From positions 248,001-312,000 of the forward strand of contig NZ_JAKCFC010000002.1 of NCBI RefSeq assembly GCF_021916785.1: DNA of 64,000 bases. Reading direction: 5' to 3'. Positions 38,856 through 46,906 of the stretch are shown here, in pieces. The position numbers and the translations under genes are program-made. The notes beneath the pieces are model-generated. The model was not told where the DNA came from. It saw only the letters and a list, made by a program, of their open reading frames with translations, and made no database searches. The DNA is from Mycolicibacterium lacusdiani (lineage in GTDB: Bacteria; Actinomycetota; Actinomycetes; Mycobacteriales; Mycobacteriaceae). How positions within the stretch are numbered: the stretch's first letter is position 1; each line of letters begins with the position of its first letter.

Positions 38856-39814
38856 GAGCGGGTCAACTCCCTCAGTACGCGGTTGCGGTGCCATGTCGCA
38901 TCGCCCCATGCCGACCGCAGCGCCTGTACCCGCAGCAGCAGCAGCGACAGGTCGTGCTCCTGCGTGAAGCCGATCGCGCCGTGGGTCTGCAGCGAGGCGC
39001 GTGCCGCCAGCAGTGCGGCGTCGGCTGCCGCGGCCTTGGCGGCGCTCACGTCACGCGCGGTATTCGGCGAGCCGTCGGCCAGTGCCAGAGCCGCGCCGTA
39101 GACGAGCGGTCGGGCCATCTCGACCGCGATGTGCACGTCGGCGAGCTTGTGCTTGATGGCCTGGTACGAGCCGATCACCCGACCGAATTGGGTGCGCTGC
39201 TTGGCATATGCGACCGACCCGTCGAGCATCGCCTGACCCGCGCCGACCAGCTGGGCCGCAGTGATCAGCGCGCCGAACTCGAATGCCCGGGCGGTGTCGG
39301 CCTGCCACGGCGCGCCGTCGGCCGCCACGTCGAACAGGGTGCGGGAGGGGTCGACGGAGGCATGCGCCTCGCCTGCCGTGCCGTCACGGACCTCGCCGTC
39401 GCCCGCCAGCAGGATCAGGCCGGCGCCGTCGGCGTCGACGGCCCGCGGTGCGTGCGGCGGCAGCGCCACGGTGACGACCAATTCGCCCGCGGCCAAGGCC
39501 GCCGAGCGGTCGTCGTCGGCGAGCAATACCGGTGCCACGGCGATCGATTCGGCCACCGGTCCGGGCACGCCCCAGTACCCGAGGCGTTCGGCGGCGACCA
39601 CGAGGTCCACCGGATGCGCCTCGATGCCGTCGAACTTCTCGGGGACGGCCAGCGCCGTCACGCCGAGTTCGGCCAGCGTAGACCACACCTTGCGTCCGGG
39701 ATCATGGTCACCCGCGGACCACGCGCGCACGGCCGCGGGCACGTTGGCCGCACCCAGTGCGGCGTCGATGCTGGCCGCGAAGTCGCGCTGCTGATCGTCG
39801 ATCTCGAAGTTCAC
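38852..39814 (-). CDS. fadE32: Acyl-CoA dehydrogenase FadE32
   Basis: Short ACAD-type subunit of 320 residues from GTG 39814 (VNFEIDDQQRDFAASIDAAL), with TQFGRVIGSYQAIKHKLADVHI and QTHGAIGFTQEHDLSLLLLRVQAL. It forms an active heteromer with FadE31 in the KstR2 pathway. A frame reaching back to 40033 overlaps fadE31 and is not coding. A 26-codon frame with GTGA overlaps at both ends fills the gap from fadE31. Confidence 0.92.
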   Translation of the reverse strand: MNFEIDDQQRDFAASIDAALGAANVPAAVRAWSAGDHDPGRKVWSTLAELGVTALAVPEKFDGIEAHPVDLVVAAERLGYWGVPGPVAESIAVAPVLLADDDRSAALAAGELVVTVALPPHAPRAVDADGAGLILLAGDGEVRDGTAGEAHASVDPSRTLFDVAADGAPWQADTARAFEFGALITAAQLVGAGQAMLDGSVAYAKQRTQFGRVIGSYQAIKHKLADVHIAVEMARPLVYGAALALADGSPNTARDVSAAKAAAADAALLAARASLQTHGAIGFTQEHDLSLLLLRVQALRSAWGDATWHRNRVLRELTRS

Positions 39815-39891
39815 TTCTCGACTCCCGCTCGTTCCGGTCCTCGCTCGTGCCTCGCTGCGATCCTCGCTCGCGATCGTCTTCGGGTGTTCAC
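39811..39891 (-). other. Bridging mini-ORF between fadE31 and fadE32
   Basis: On the minus strand a GTG overlaps the fadE31 TGA (GTGA at 39891-39888) and opens 26 codons, starting VNTRRRSRARIAARHERG and ending RAGVEK. Its TGA overlaps the fadE32 GTG (GTGA at 39814-39811). The peptide is rich in Arg, so it is unlikely to be a folded protein; the arrangement would let ribosomes pass from one gene to the next. The DNA is a run of GAGCGAGG-like repeats. Confidence 0.45.
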
Positions 39892-41021
39892 TTCTTCGGC
39901 TCCCTGGGCAGGCCCAGCAGGCGCTCGGCGATGATGTTGCGCTGAATCTCATTGGTACCGGCGTAAATCGGTCCGCCGAGCGCGAACAGCAATCCCTCGG
40001 TCCACTCGTCGGCCAGTTCGGCGTCGGCGCCACGCAGGTCGAGTGCGGTCTGGTGCAGTGCCACGTCGAGGTCAGACCAGAACACCTTCGTCACCGACGA
40101 CTCGGCGCCGAGTTCGCCGCCGGCCTCCAGGCGGGTGACCGTCCCGAACGTGTGCAGGCGGTAGGCCTGGGCCTTGATCCAGGCGTCGGCAACGCGTTCG
40201 GCGTACGCCGGGTCCGCGTTCTCCTGCCATAGTTCAACCAGCCGCTCGGCCGGGGCGAAGAACCGCGCGGGGCTGCGCAGTGACATGCCGCGCTCGTTGC
40301 TCGACGTGCTCATCGCGGCGCGCCACCCGTCGTTGGGCTCGCCGATGACGTCCTCGTCGGGTACGAAGACGTCGTCGAGGAAGACCTCGCCAAAACCGGT
40401 GTCGCCACCGAGTTGCGCGATGGGGCGGACGGTGACGCCATCGGCCTTCAGATCGAACATGAAGTAGGTCAGGCCCTTGTGGCGCTGCGCCTCCGGGTCC
40501 GAGCGGAACAGGCCGAACGCCCGGTCGCCGAACGGTGCGCGCGAACTCCAGATCTTCTGGCCGTTGAGCTTCCAGCCACCGTCGGTGCGGGTCGCGGTCG
40601 ACCGCAGCGAGGCCAGATCGCTGCCGGACTCCGGCTCCGACCACGCCTGGGCCCAGATCTCCTCGCCACTGGCCATCTTCGGCAGGATGCGGGCGCGTTG
40701 CTCCTCGGTCCCGTGGGCGAACAACGTCGGGGCCAGCATGCCGGTGCCGTTGGCGCTGGCACGGCCGGGCGCGCCGGCGCGGAAGTACTCCTCCTCGAAC
40801 ACGACCCACTGCAGCAGCGTGGCGTCGCGGCCGCCGAACTCCTTCGGCCATGCGATCACCGACAGGCCGGCGTCGAAGAGCACCTTGTCCCATGCCCGGT
40901 GCTGTTCGAAGCCCTCGGCGGTGTCGTAGGACTTGGTGGGGAAGTGCGACCGGTTGGCCGCGAGGAAGTCCCGGACCTCCGCGCGGAAGGCCTCGGTCTC
41001 GTCGTCGAGATGCAGGTCCAT
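39888..41021 (-). CDS. fadE31: Acyl-CoA dehydrogenase FadE31
   Basis: Full-length steroid ACAD subunit of 377 residues, same as M. tuberculosis FadE31. Features: MDLHLDDETEAFRAEVRDFL, AWPKEFGGRDATLLQWVVFEEEY, WSEPESGSDLASLRSTA, GQKIWSSRAPFGDRAF and GTNEIQRNIIAERLLGLPREPKK. It contributes the FAD-binding catalytic part to complexes with FadE32 and FadE33. ATG 41021 lies 7 bases after the fadD3 stop. Confidence 0.95.
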   Translation of the reverse strand: MDLHLDDETEAFRAEVRDFLAANRSHFPTKSYDTAEGFEQHRAWDKVLFDAGLSVIAWPKEFGGRDATLLQWVVFEEEYFRAGAPGRASANGTGMLAPTLFAHGTEEQRARILPKMASGEEIWAQAWSEPESGSDLASLRSTATRTDGGWKLNGQKIWSSRAPFGDRAFGLFRSDPEAQRHKGLTYFMFDLKADGVTVRPIAQLGGDTGFGEVFLDDVFVPDEDVIGEPNDGWRAAMSTSSNERGMSLRSPARFFAPAERLVELWQENADPAYAERVADAWIKAQAYRLHTFGTVTRLEAGGELGAESSVTKVFWSDLDVALHQTALDLRGADAELADEWTEGLLFALGGPIYAGTNEIQRNIIAERLLGLPREPKK

Positions 41022-41028
41022 GTCGGTT

Positions 41029-42576
41029 CTATCCAGCCGTCTCTCGCAGTTGGGGTTTGACCACCTTGCCGCCGGGATTGCGCGGCAGGGCGTCGAGGAA
41101 GGTGACCGTGCGCGGCGCCTTGAAGTTGGCGAGATGCGCACGGGCGTGGGCGATCACGTCGGCCTCGGTGAGGTCGAAGCCGGGCTTGGCGACGACGAAG
41201 GCCTTGCCGACCTCGCCGAGGCGTTCGTCGGGCACGCCGATCACGGCCGACTCGGCGACGCCGTCGAGTCGGGCCAGTACCTGTTCGATCTCGGCGGGGT
41301 AGACGTTGAACCCGCCGCAGATGTACATGTCCTTGAGCCGGTCGGTGATCCGCAGGTTGCCCGCCGCGTCGACGCTGCCGATGTCACCGGTGTGCAGCCA
41401 GCCGTCGGCGTCGATGGTCGCGGCGGTGGCCTCGGGGTCGTCGAGGTACCCGAGCATCACGTTGGGGCCGCGCAGCAGTACCTCGCCGGTGTCGGAGTCG
41501 CCGTCGATGCGCAGTTCGAAGTCCGCGATCGGGCGGCCGCTGGTGGTCGCCACGGTGACGGCGTCGTCGTCGGCACGGCACATGGTGCCGAAACCGCTTG
41601 CCTCCGTGAGTCCGTATGCGGTCAGGACGACGTCGATGTCGAGTTCGGTCTGCATCCGCTCGATGAGCACGACGGGGATGGTGGCCGCGCCCGTGACGGC
41701 GAACCGCAGCGACGACAGGTCGTACTGGTCGCGACGGGGGTGGTCGAGCAGCGTCTGGTAGATGGTCGGAGGGCCGGGCAGGACGGTGATGCCGTGGTCG
41801 GCGACGGCCTGCATCGCCAGCTCGGGGTCGAACGTCAGCTGGGGGATCAGCGTGGCCCCGGTCTGCAGGCACGTCAGGATGCCAGCCTTGTATCCAAAGT
41901 TGTGGAAGAACGGGTTGATGCAGAGGTAGCGGTCGGCGTCGGTGAGCTGACCGCAGGCGGCCCACGCCGCGGGTGCCTCGAGGGACTGCCGGTGCGCGCA
42001 CAGCACGCCCTTGCTGCGACCGGTGGTGCCGGAGGTGAACAGGATGTCGGCGACGTCGTCGGGGACGACTGTGGCGGCCCTGGCGTCGGCGGCGTCCAGA
42101 TTGGTGCCGCGGGCGACGAACTCGTCCCAGGACCCGTCCGCGTCGTCCTCGATGGGCACGCGCACGATGTGACGCAACGCGGGCAGAGCCGCCCGGTCGA
42201 GGTCGCCGACTCGATCCGTGCCGAGGAACCGGCCCATGCCGATCAGCAGCGGGGCCTGCGTGCGGGCGAGGATGTCGGTGGCCTCGCTTGCCGTGTACCG
42301 GGTGTTGAGCGGCACGACGATGGCGCCGGCGTAGGTGGTGGCGAGGCTGGCGACGACCCAGTGCCAGGTGTTCGGCGACCAGATGCCGACCCGGTCGCCG
42401 GCCTCGACGCCCAGGTCGATCATGGCGGCCGCGGCTCGTCTGACCTCGGTCCGGAGCTGGGCGTAGGTGATCCGACGGTCCTCGGTGACGAGCGCGTCGT
42501 GGTCGGCGAATTCCGCGGCGGCCCAATCGAGCATCGCGGGGATGGTCCTCGGCCGCTCGCTCTGGGGCGTCTTCAT
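41029..42576 (-). CDS. fadD3: HIP-CoA ligase FadD3
   Basis: Acyl-CoA synthetase that activates HIP (the propionate derivative of rings C/D), the entry step of the KstR2 pathway; HIP-CoA is also the KstR2 effector. The 515-residue AMP-forming enzyme has ILFTSGTTGRSKGVLC, TAYGLTEASGFGT, GWLHTGDIGSVD and the catalytic lysine in NPGGKVVKPQL. ATG 42576 is followed by MKTPQSERPRTIPAMLDWAA. First gene of the leftward KstR2 unit; the operator lies 83 bases upstream. Confidence 0.95.
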   Translation of the reverse strand: MKTPQSERPRTIPAMLDWAAAEFADHDALVTEDRRITYAQLRTEVRRAAAAMIDLGVEAGDRVGIWSPNTWHWVVASLATTYAGAIVVPLNTRYTASEATDILARTQAPLLIGMGRFLGTDRVGDLDRAALPALRHIVRVPIEDDADGSWDEFVARGTNLDAADARAATVVPDDVADILFTSGTTGRSKGVLCAHRQSLEAPAAWAACGQLTDADRYLCINPFFHNFGYKAGILTCLQTGATLIPQLTFDPELAMQAVADHGITVLPGPPTIYQTLLDHPRRDQYDLSSLRFAVTGAATIPVVLIERMQTELDIDVVLTAYGLTEASGFGTMCRADDDAVTVATTSGRPIADFELRIDGDSDTGEVLLRGPNVMLGYLDDPEATAATIDADGWLHTGDIGSVDAAGNLRITDRLKDMYICGGFNVYPAEIEQVLARLDGVAESAVIGVPDERLGEVGKAFVVAKPGFDLTEADVIAHARAHLANFKAPRTVTFLDALPRNPGGKVVKPQLRETAG

Positions 42577-42658
42577 CGAAGCTCCTCTGGATCTGATCGC
42601 CCGGCTCCTCACGGCCGTTCCGCAGGCTCCACGACCGTCATCGTCGACCGGGCACCAA

Positions 42659-42672
42659 AGCAAGTGCTTGGT
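42659..42672. promoter_or_regulatory. KstR2 box between fadD3 and fadE30
   Basis: AGCAAGTGCTTGGT matches the KstR2 operator AnCAAGnnCTTGnT at every defined base. It ends 16 bases before the fadE30 ATG and lies 83 bases from the fadD3 start, so it can control both units. Confidence 0.93.
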
Positions 42673-42688
42673 AGGTTAGCCTACAAGC

Positions 42689-43840
42689 ATGTTGGAAGTC
42701 GAGGCGTTCAGGACCGAGGTCCGGGAGTGGCTCGCCGACAACCTGGTCGGCGAATACGCAGCTCTCAAGGGTCTTGGGGGACCAGGTCGCGAGCACGAGG
42801 CCTTCGAGGAACGGCTGGCCTGGAACCAGCATCTCGCGAAGGCCGGTCTGACGTGTTTGGGCTGGCCGGAGAAGCACGGCGGGCGGGGGCTGACGGTCGC
42901 CCACCGCGTCGCGTTCTACGAGGAGTACGCCAAGGCCGATGCCCCCGACAAGGTCAACCACCTCGGCGAGGAACTCGTCGGCCCGACGCTGATCGCGTAC
43001 GGCACGCCCGAGCAGCAGCAGCGCTTCCTGCCCAAGATCCTCGACGTCACGGAGCTGTGGTCGCAGGGGTACTCGGAGCCCGGCGCGGGCAGCGATCTGG
43101 CGAACGTGTCCACGTCGGCCGAACTGCGTGGCGACTCCTGGATCATCAACGGCCAGAAGGTGTGGACGTCGTTGGCGCACTGGGCGCAGTGGTGCTTCGT
43201 CATCGCCCGGTCGGAGAAGGGTTCGAAGCGGCACGCGGGGCTCGCCTATCTGCTGGTCCCACTGGACCAGCCCGGCGTGCAGATCCGTCCGATCATCCAG
43301 CTCACCGGTGACTCGGAGTTCAACGAGGTCTTCTTCGACGACGCCCGCACCGATGCCGACCTGGTCGTGGGGGAGCCCGGGGACGGTTGGCGGGTCGCAA
43401 TGGGCACGCTCACCTTCGAGCGCGGGGTGTCGACACTCGGGCAGCAGATCCGCTACAAGCGCGAGCACGCAGGCATCGTCGAGATGGCCAAGCGGACCGG
43501 CGCGATCGACGATCCGGTGATCCGCGAGCGGCTGACCCGGTCGTGGGCCGGCCTGCAGACCATGCGGTCGTATGCGCTCAAGACGATGGACGTGGAACAG
43601 GCGGGGCAGGACTCTGTATCGAAGTTGTTGTGGGCCAACTGGCATCGCGAGCTCGGCGAGATCGCCATGGACGTCCAGGGCATGGCGGGACTGACGCTCG
43701 ACGACGGCGAGTTCGACGAGTGGCAGCGACTGTTCCTGTTCTCCCGCTCCGACACCATCTACGGCGGGTCCAACGAGATTCAGCGCAACATCATCGCCGA
43801 GCGGGTGCTCGGTCTACCGCGAGAGGCGAAGGGCGGCTGA
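42689..43840 (+). CDS. fadE30: Acyl-CoA dehydrogenase FadE30
   Basis: FAD enzyme acting on the HIP-derived CoA thioester in C/D-ring degradation. The 383 residues include LGWPEKHGGRGLTVAHRVAFYEEYAKA, YSEPGAGSDLANVSTSAE, GQKVWTSLAHWAQWCFVIAR and GGSNEIQRNIIAERVLGLPREAKGG. ATG 42689 is 16 bases downstream of the KstR2 box, so the leader is very short or absent. Its TGA overlaps the first of two MSACAK mini-ORFs leading to ipdF. Confidence 0.95.
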   Translation: MLEVEAFRTEVREWLADNLVGEYAALKGLGGPGREHEAFEERLAWNQHLAKAGLTCLGWPEKHGGRGLTVAHRVAFYEEYAKADAPDKVNHLGEELVGPTLIAYGTPEQQQRFLPKILDVTELWSQGYSEPGAGSDLANVSTSAELRGDSWIINGQKVWTSLAHWAQWCFVIARSEKGSKRHAGLAYLLVPLDQPGVQIRPIIQLTGDSEFNEVFFDDARTDADLVVGEPGDGWRVAMGTLTFERGVSTLGQQIRYKREHAGIVEMAKRTGAIDDPVIRERLTRSWAGLQTMRSYALKTMDVEQAGQDSVSKLLWANWHRELGEIAMDVQGMAGLTLDDGEFDEWQRLFLFSRSDTIYGGSNEIQRNIIAERVLGLPREAKGG

Positions 43841-43872
43841 TGAGCGCTTGCGCGAAGAGGAGAGAGCACTGA
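43840..43872 (+). other. Bridging mini-ORF 1 after fadE30 (MSACAKRREH)
   Basis: The fadE30 stop and this ATG overlap as TGATG (43838-43842). Ten codons read MSACAKRREH and the TGA (43870-43872) shares its A with the ATG of the next mini-ORF. GAAGAGGAGAGAG inside the unit resembles a ribosome binding site for the next start. It begins a tandem run of near-identical units of 32-33 bases. Confidence 0.5.
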
Positions 43873-43937
43873 TGAGCGCTTGCGCGAAGAGGAGAGGGCG
43901 GCTGATGAGCGCTTGCGCGAAGAGGAGAAGGCACTGA
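43872..43937 (+). other. Bridging mini-ORF 2 before ipdF (two fused MSACAK units)
   Basis: Twenty-one codons read MSACAKRRGRL then MSACAKRRRH: two copies of the unit joined in frame at 43905. The TGA (43935-43937) overlaps the ipdF ATG (43937) as TGATG. From fadE30 to ipdF there is thus an unbroken relay of stop/start overlaps. The peptide has no recognisable domain. Confidence 0.5.
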
Positions 43938-44725
43938 TGGATCTGTCAGCCGCACCAAAGGAGATCGACGGGCACGGCCTGTTGGCGGGCAAGGTCGTCT
44001 TGATCACTGCTGCCGCGGGCACCGGCATCGGGTCGACGACGGCTCGACGCGCGCTGCTCGAGGGCGCCGACGTCGTCGTATCGGATTACCACGAGCGTCG
44101 ACTGGGCGAGACCCGCGACGAGCTGGCTGCGCTCGGCCTCGGTCGCGTCGAGTCCGTCGTGTGCGACGTGACGTCGACCGAGGCGGTCGACGCGTTGATC
44201 GCTCAGACGGTGGCCGCCGCAGGCCGCTTGGACGTGCTGGTCAACAACGCGGGCCTGGGTGGGCAGACACCCGTCATCGACATGACCGACGACGAGTGGG
44301 ACCGCGTCCTCAACGTCACGCTGACGTCGGTGATGCGCGCGACGCGGGCAGCGCTGCGCTACTTCCGCGACGTGGACCACGGCGGCGTGATCGTCAACAA
44401 TGCGAGCGTATTGGGTTGGCGTGCACAGCATTCGCAGTCGCACTACGCCGCCGCGAAGGCCGGGGTGATGGCGCTGACCCGCTGCAGTGCGATCGAAGCC
44501 GTCGAGCACGGCGTGCGCATCAACGCGGTCTCGCCGAGTATCGCCCGGCACAAGTTCCTGGAGAAGACCAGTTCGTCGGAGCTGCTCGACCAGCTGTCGT
44601 CCGACGAGGCGTTCGGCAGGGCCGCCGAGCCCTGGGAGATCGCGACCACCATCGCGTTCCTTGCCAGCGACTACTCCAGCTACCTGACCGGCGAGGTCAT
44701 CTCGGTGTCGAGCCAGCGCGCCTGA
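43937..44725 (+). CDS. ipdF: SDR dehydrogenase IpdF (Rv3559c-like)
   Basis: NAD(P)-dependent short-chain dehydrogenase oxidising the ring hydroxyl of the HIP-derived CoA intermediate in the KstR2 pathway. The 262 residues equal the M. tuberculosis length: MDLSAAPKEIDGHGLLAGKV, Rossmann motif TAAAGTGIGS, NNAGLGG, Ser in NNASVLGWRAQ and HYAAAKAGVMALTR. ATG 43937 is used rather than an in-frame start at 43880 that reads through the repeat. Cotranscribed with fadE30 through the mini-ORF relay. Confidence 0.95.
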   Translation: MDLSAAPKEIDGHGLLAGKVVLITAAAGTGIGSTTARRALLEGADVVVSDYHERRLGETRDELAALGLGRVESVVCDVTSTEAVDALIAQTVAAAGRLDVLVNNAGLGGQTPVIDMTDDEWDRVLNVTLTSVMRATRAALRYFRDVDHGGVIVNNASVLGWRAQHSQSHYAAAKAGVMALTRCSAIEAVEHGVRINAVSPSIARHKFLEKTSSSELLDQLSSDEAFGRAAEPWEIATTIAFLASDYSSYLTGEVISVSSQRA

Positions 44726-44739
44726 CTACTCTTGGCCGG

Positions 44740-45003
44740 GTGAAGCGAACGGCGGCGGCAGCAGCGTGTCTCGTCGTACTCGTCGCGGGCTGCTCGGGTG
44801 CCAGCAACTCCGGCGGCAAGACCACCTGCGCGGACTTCCTCGCGATGCGCACGGACGATCAGGACGCGACCGTCGCCAAGCTGCTCAAGGAACGCAACGG
44901 CAGGAACTCGGCGATCGGCGAGATCGTCGCCAAGCGCGACTCGTTAGTCGAATCGTGTGGTGCAGACGATCGCGCGGACGCGGAGATCGGCGGGCTCGGC
45001 TGA
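44740..45003 (+). CDS. Small putative lipoprotein
   Basis: 87-residue protein from GTG 44740 beginning VKRTAAAAACLVVLVAGC, a lipoprotein signal with lipobox LVAGC (Cys18). The mature part, with two further cysteines (TTCADFLAM and VESCGADDR), is about 65 residues, mostly polar. TCADFLAM with two spaced cysteines recalls HdeA-like small periplasmic proteins, but the match is too weak to name. It lies between ipdF and kstR2, where M. tuberculosis carries a PPE gene. Confidence 0.65.
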   Translation: MKRTAAAAACLVVLVAGCSGASNSGGKTTCADFLAMRTDDQDATVAKLLKERNGRNSAIGEIVAKRDSLVESCGADDRADAEIGGLG

Positions 45004-45027
45004 CCCAGTTCGGCCCTCGCCTTACCT

Positions 45028-45041
45028 AGCAAGCGCTTGGT
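45028..45041. promoter_or_regulatory. KstR2 box upstream of kstR2
   Basis: AGCAAGCGCTTGGT fits AnCAAGnnCTTGnT exactly, 15 bases before the kstR2 GTG. TATCCT (45045-45050) just after it could be the -10 element, so KstR2 binding would block its own promoter. Confidence 0.92.
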
Positions 45042-45056
45042 TGCTATCCTGGGCGG

Positions 45057-45674
45057 GTGGACAAGGCGCCGCTCAGCCGCCGTGACGAGTTGCTCGACCT
45101 CGCCGCGACGATGTTCGCCGACCGCGGACTGCGTGCCACCACGGTGCGCGACATCGCCGACTCCGCCGGAATCCTCTCGGGCAGCCTGTACCACCACTTC
45201 AAGTCCAAGGAGCAGATGGTCGAAGAGGTCCTGCGAGACTTCCTCGATTGGCTGTTCGGCCGCTACCAGGAGATCGTCGAAGCCGAGACCGATCCGCTGG
45301 AGCGGGTCAAGGGGCTGTTCATGGCGTCGTTCGAGGCCATCGAGCACCGGCACGCGCAGGTCGTCATCTACCAGGACGAGGCCAAGCGACTGTCCCCGCT
45401 GCCGCAGTTCTCATTCGTCGACGAACGCAACCGCGAACAGCGCAGGATGTGGGTGGACATCCTCAAGCAAGGCGTCGCGGAGGGCAGCTTCCGGCCGGAT
45501 CTCGACGTCGACCTGGTCTACCGGTTCATCCGCGACACCACCTGGGTCTCGGTCCGCTGGTATCAACCCGGCGGACCCCTCACGGCCGAACAGGTCGGCA
45601 GGCAGTATCTGGCCATCGTGCTGGGTGGGATTACGACAGCACGTGGCATCACAACAGCAGAAGGAGAAACCTAA
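45057..45674 (+). CDS. kstR2: TetR-family repressor KstR2
   Basis: Represses the C/D-ring genes and is released by HIP-CoA. The 205-residue protein has the TetR helix-turn-helix (FADRGLRATTVRDIADSAGILSGSLYHHFKSKEQMVEEVL) and a C-terminal ligand domain containing HRHAQVVIYQDEAKRL. GTG 45057 lies 15 bases after its operator. Its TAA overlaps the fadA6 ATG (TAATG, 45672-45676), and an AAGGAG for fadA6 lies inside its last codons. Confidence 0.95.
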   Translation: MDKAPLSRRDELLDLAATMFADRGLRATTVRDIADSAGILSGSLYHHFKSKEQMVEEVLRDFLDWLFGRYQEIVEAETDPLERVKGLFMASFEAIEHRHAQVVIYQDEAKRLSPLPQFSFVDERNREQRRMWVDILKQGVAEGSFRPDLDVDLVYRFIRDTTWVSVRWYQPGGPLTAEQVGRQYLAIVLGGITTARGITTAEGET

Positions 45675-46822
45675 TGGCTGAGGCGTACGTCATCGATGCC
45701 GTCCGGACCGCCGTCGGCAAGCGCAACGGGTCACTGGCGGGGACCCACCCCGTCGACCTCGGCGCAGCCGCCTGGCGCGGTCTGCTCGGCCGCACCGACC
45801 TCGACCCGGGCGCCGTTACGGACGTCATCGCCGGCTGCGTGGACGCCGTCGGAGCCCAGGCAGGCAACATCGCGCGCCTGTCCTGGCTGGCTGCCGGCTT
45901 CCCCGAGGAAGTGCCCGGTGTGACCGTAGACCGGCAGTGCGGGTCGAGCCAGCAGGCGATCTCCTTTGGCGCACAGGCGATCATGTCCGGCACCGCGGAC
46001 GTCATCGTCGCGGGTGGTATGCAGAACATGAGCCAGATCCCGATCAGCTCGGCCATGATCGTCGGCGAGCAGTTCGGCTACACCTCGCCGACCAACGAGT
46101 CCAAGAGTTGGCTGCACCGCTACGGCGACCAGGAGATCTCGCAGTTCCGCGGGTCGGAGATGATCGCCGAGAAGTGGGGGCTCTCGCGCGAGGAGATGGA
46201 GCAGTTCTCGCTGACCAGCCATCAGCGGGCGCAGGAGGCGATCCGGGCCGGGCACTTCGAGAACGAGATCATCGAGGTCGACGGGTTCGCGATCGACGAG
46301 GGCCCGCGCGACACGTCGCTGGAGAAGATGGCCGGGCTCAAGACTCTCGTCGACGGCGGCCGTTTGACCGCGGCGATGGCCAGCCAGATCTCCGACGGTG
46401 CCAGCGCGGTGCTGCTCGCATCGGAGCAGGCCGTCGCCGATCATGGGCTCAAGCCGCGTGCCCGCATCCATCACATCAGCGCGCGCGGAGCCGATCCGGT
46501 CTACATGCTGACCGGCCCGATCCCCGCAACCGAGTACGCGCTGGCCAAGACCGGCCTGACGATGGACGACATCGACACCGTCGAGATCAACGAGGCCTTC
46601 GCGCCCGTCGTCATGGCGTGGCTGAAGGAGACCGGCGCCGACCCCGCCAAGGTGAACCCCAACGGCGGGGCGATCGCACTGGGCCACCCGCTCGGCGCGA
46701 CCGGAGCCAAGCTGTTCGCGACGATGCTGAACACCTTGGAGCGCACCGGCGGTCGCTACGGCCTGCAGACGATGTGCGAGGGCGGCGGCACCGCGAACGT
46801 GACGATCATCGAGCGCCTCTAG
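45674..46822 (+). CDS. fadA6: Thiolase FadA6
   Basis: Acyl-CoA thiolase cleaving the ring-derived CoA diacid (MOODA-CoA route) in the last steps of steroid catabolism. The 382 residues carry the acyl-accepting Cys89 in RQCGSSQQA, the His in [17 protein letters not shown] and the second Cys in TMCEGGGTAN. The start is fixed by AAGGAGAAACCTAATG, with a strong ribosome binding site inside kstR2. Ortholog of Rv3556c. Confidence 0.95.
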   Translation: MAEAYVIDAVRTAVGKRNGSLAGTHPVDLGAAAWRGLLGRTDLDPGAVTDVIAGCVDAVGAQAGNIARLSWLAAGFPEEVPGVTVDRQCGSSQQAISFGAQAIMSGTADVIVAGGMQNMSQIPISSAMIVGEQFGYTSPTNESKSWLHRYGDQEISQFRGSEMIAEKWGLSREEMEQFSLTSHQRAQEAIRAGHFENEIIEVDGFAIDEGPRDTSLEKMAGLKTLVDGGRLTAAMASQISDGASAVLLASEQAVADHGLKPRARIHHISARGADPVYMLTGPIPATEYALAKTGLTMDDIDTVEINEAFAPVVMAWLKETGADPAKVNPNGGAIALGHPLGATGAKLFATMLNTLERTGGRYGLQTMCEGGGTANVTIIERL

Positions 46823-46906
46823 TCGTTGGTCGCGCCGAGCGCAGCCTGTGGATGAATGCCCCTGCGGGTCGCGAATCTGTCGGAGTCCGCTCCCACGCTG
46901 CGAGGC

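Noticed and set aside
43880..43936. In-frame N-terminal extension of ipdF (MREEERAADERLREEEKAL)
   Set aside because: It reads through the repeat units in a different frame; orthologues start MDLS, and TGATG at 43935 supports ATG 43937.
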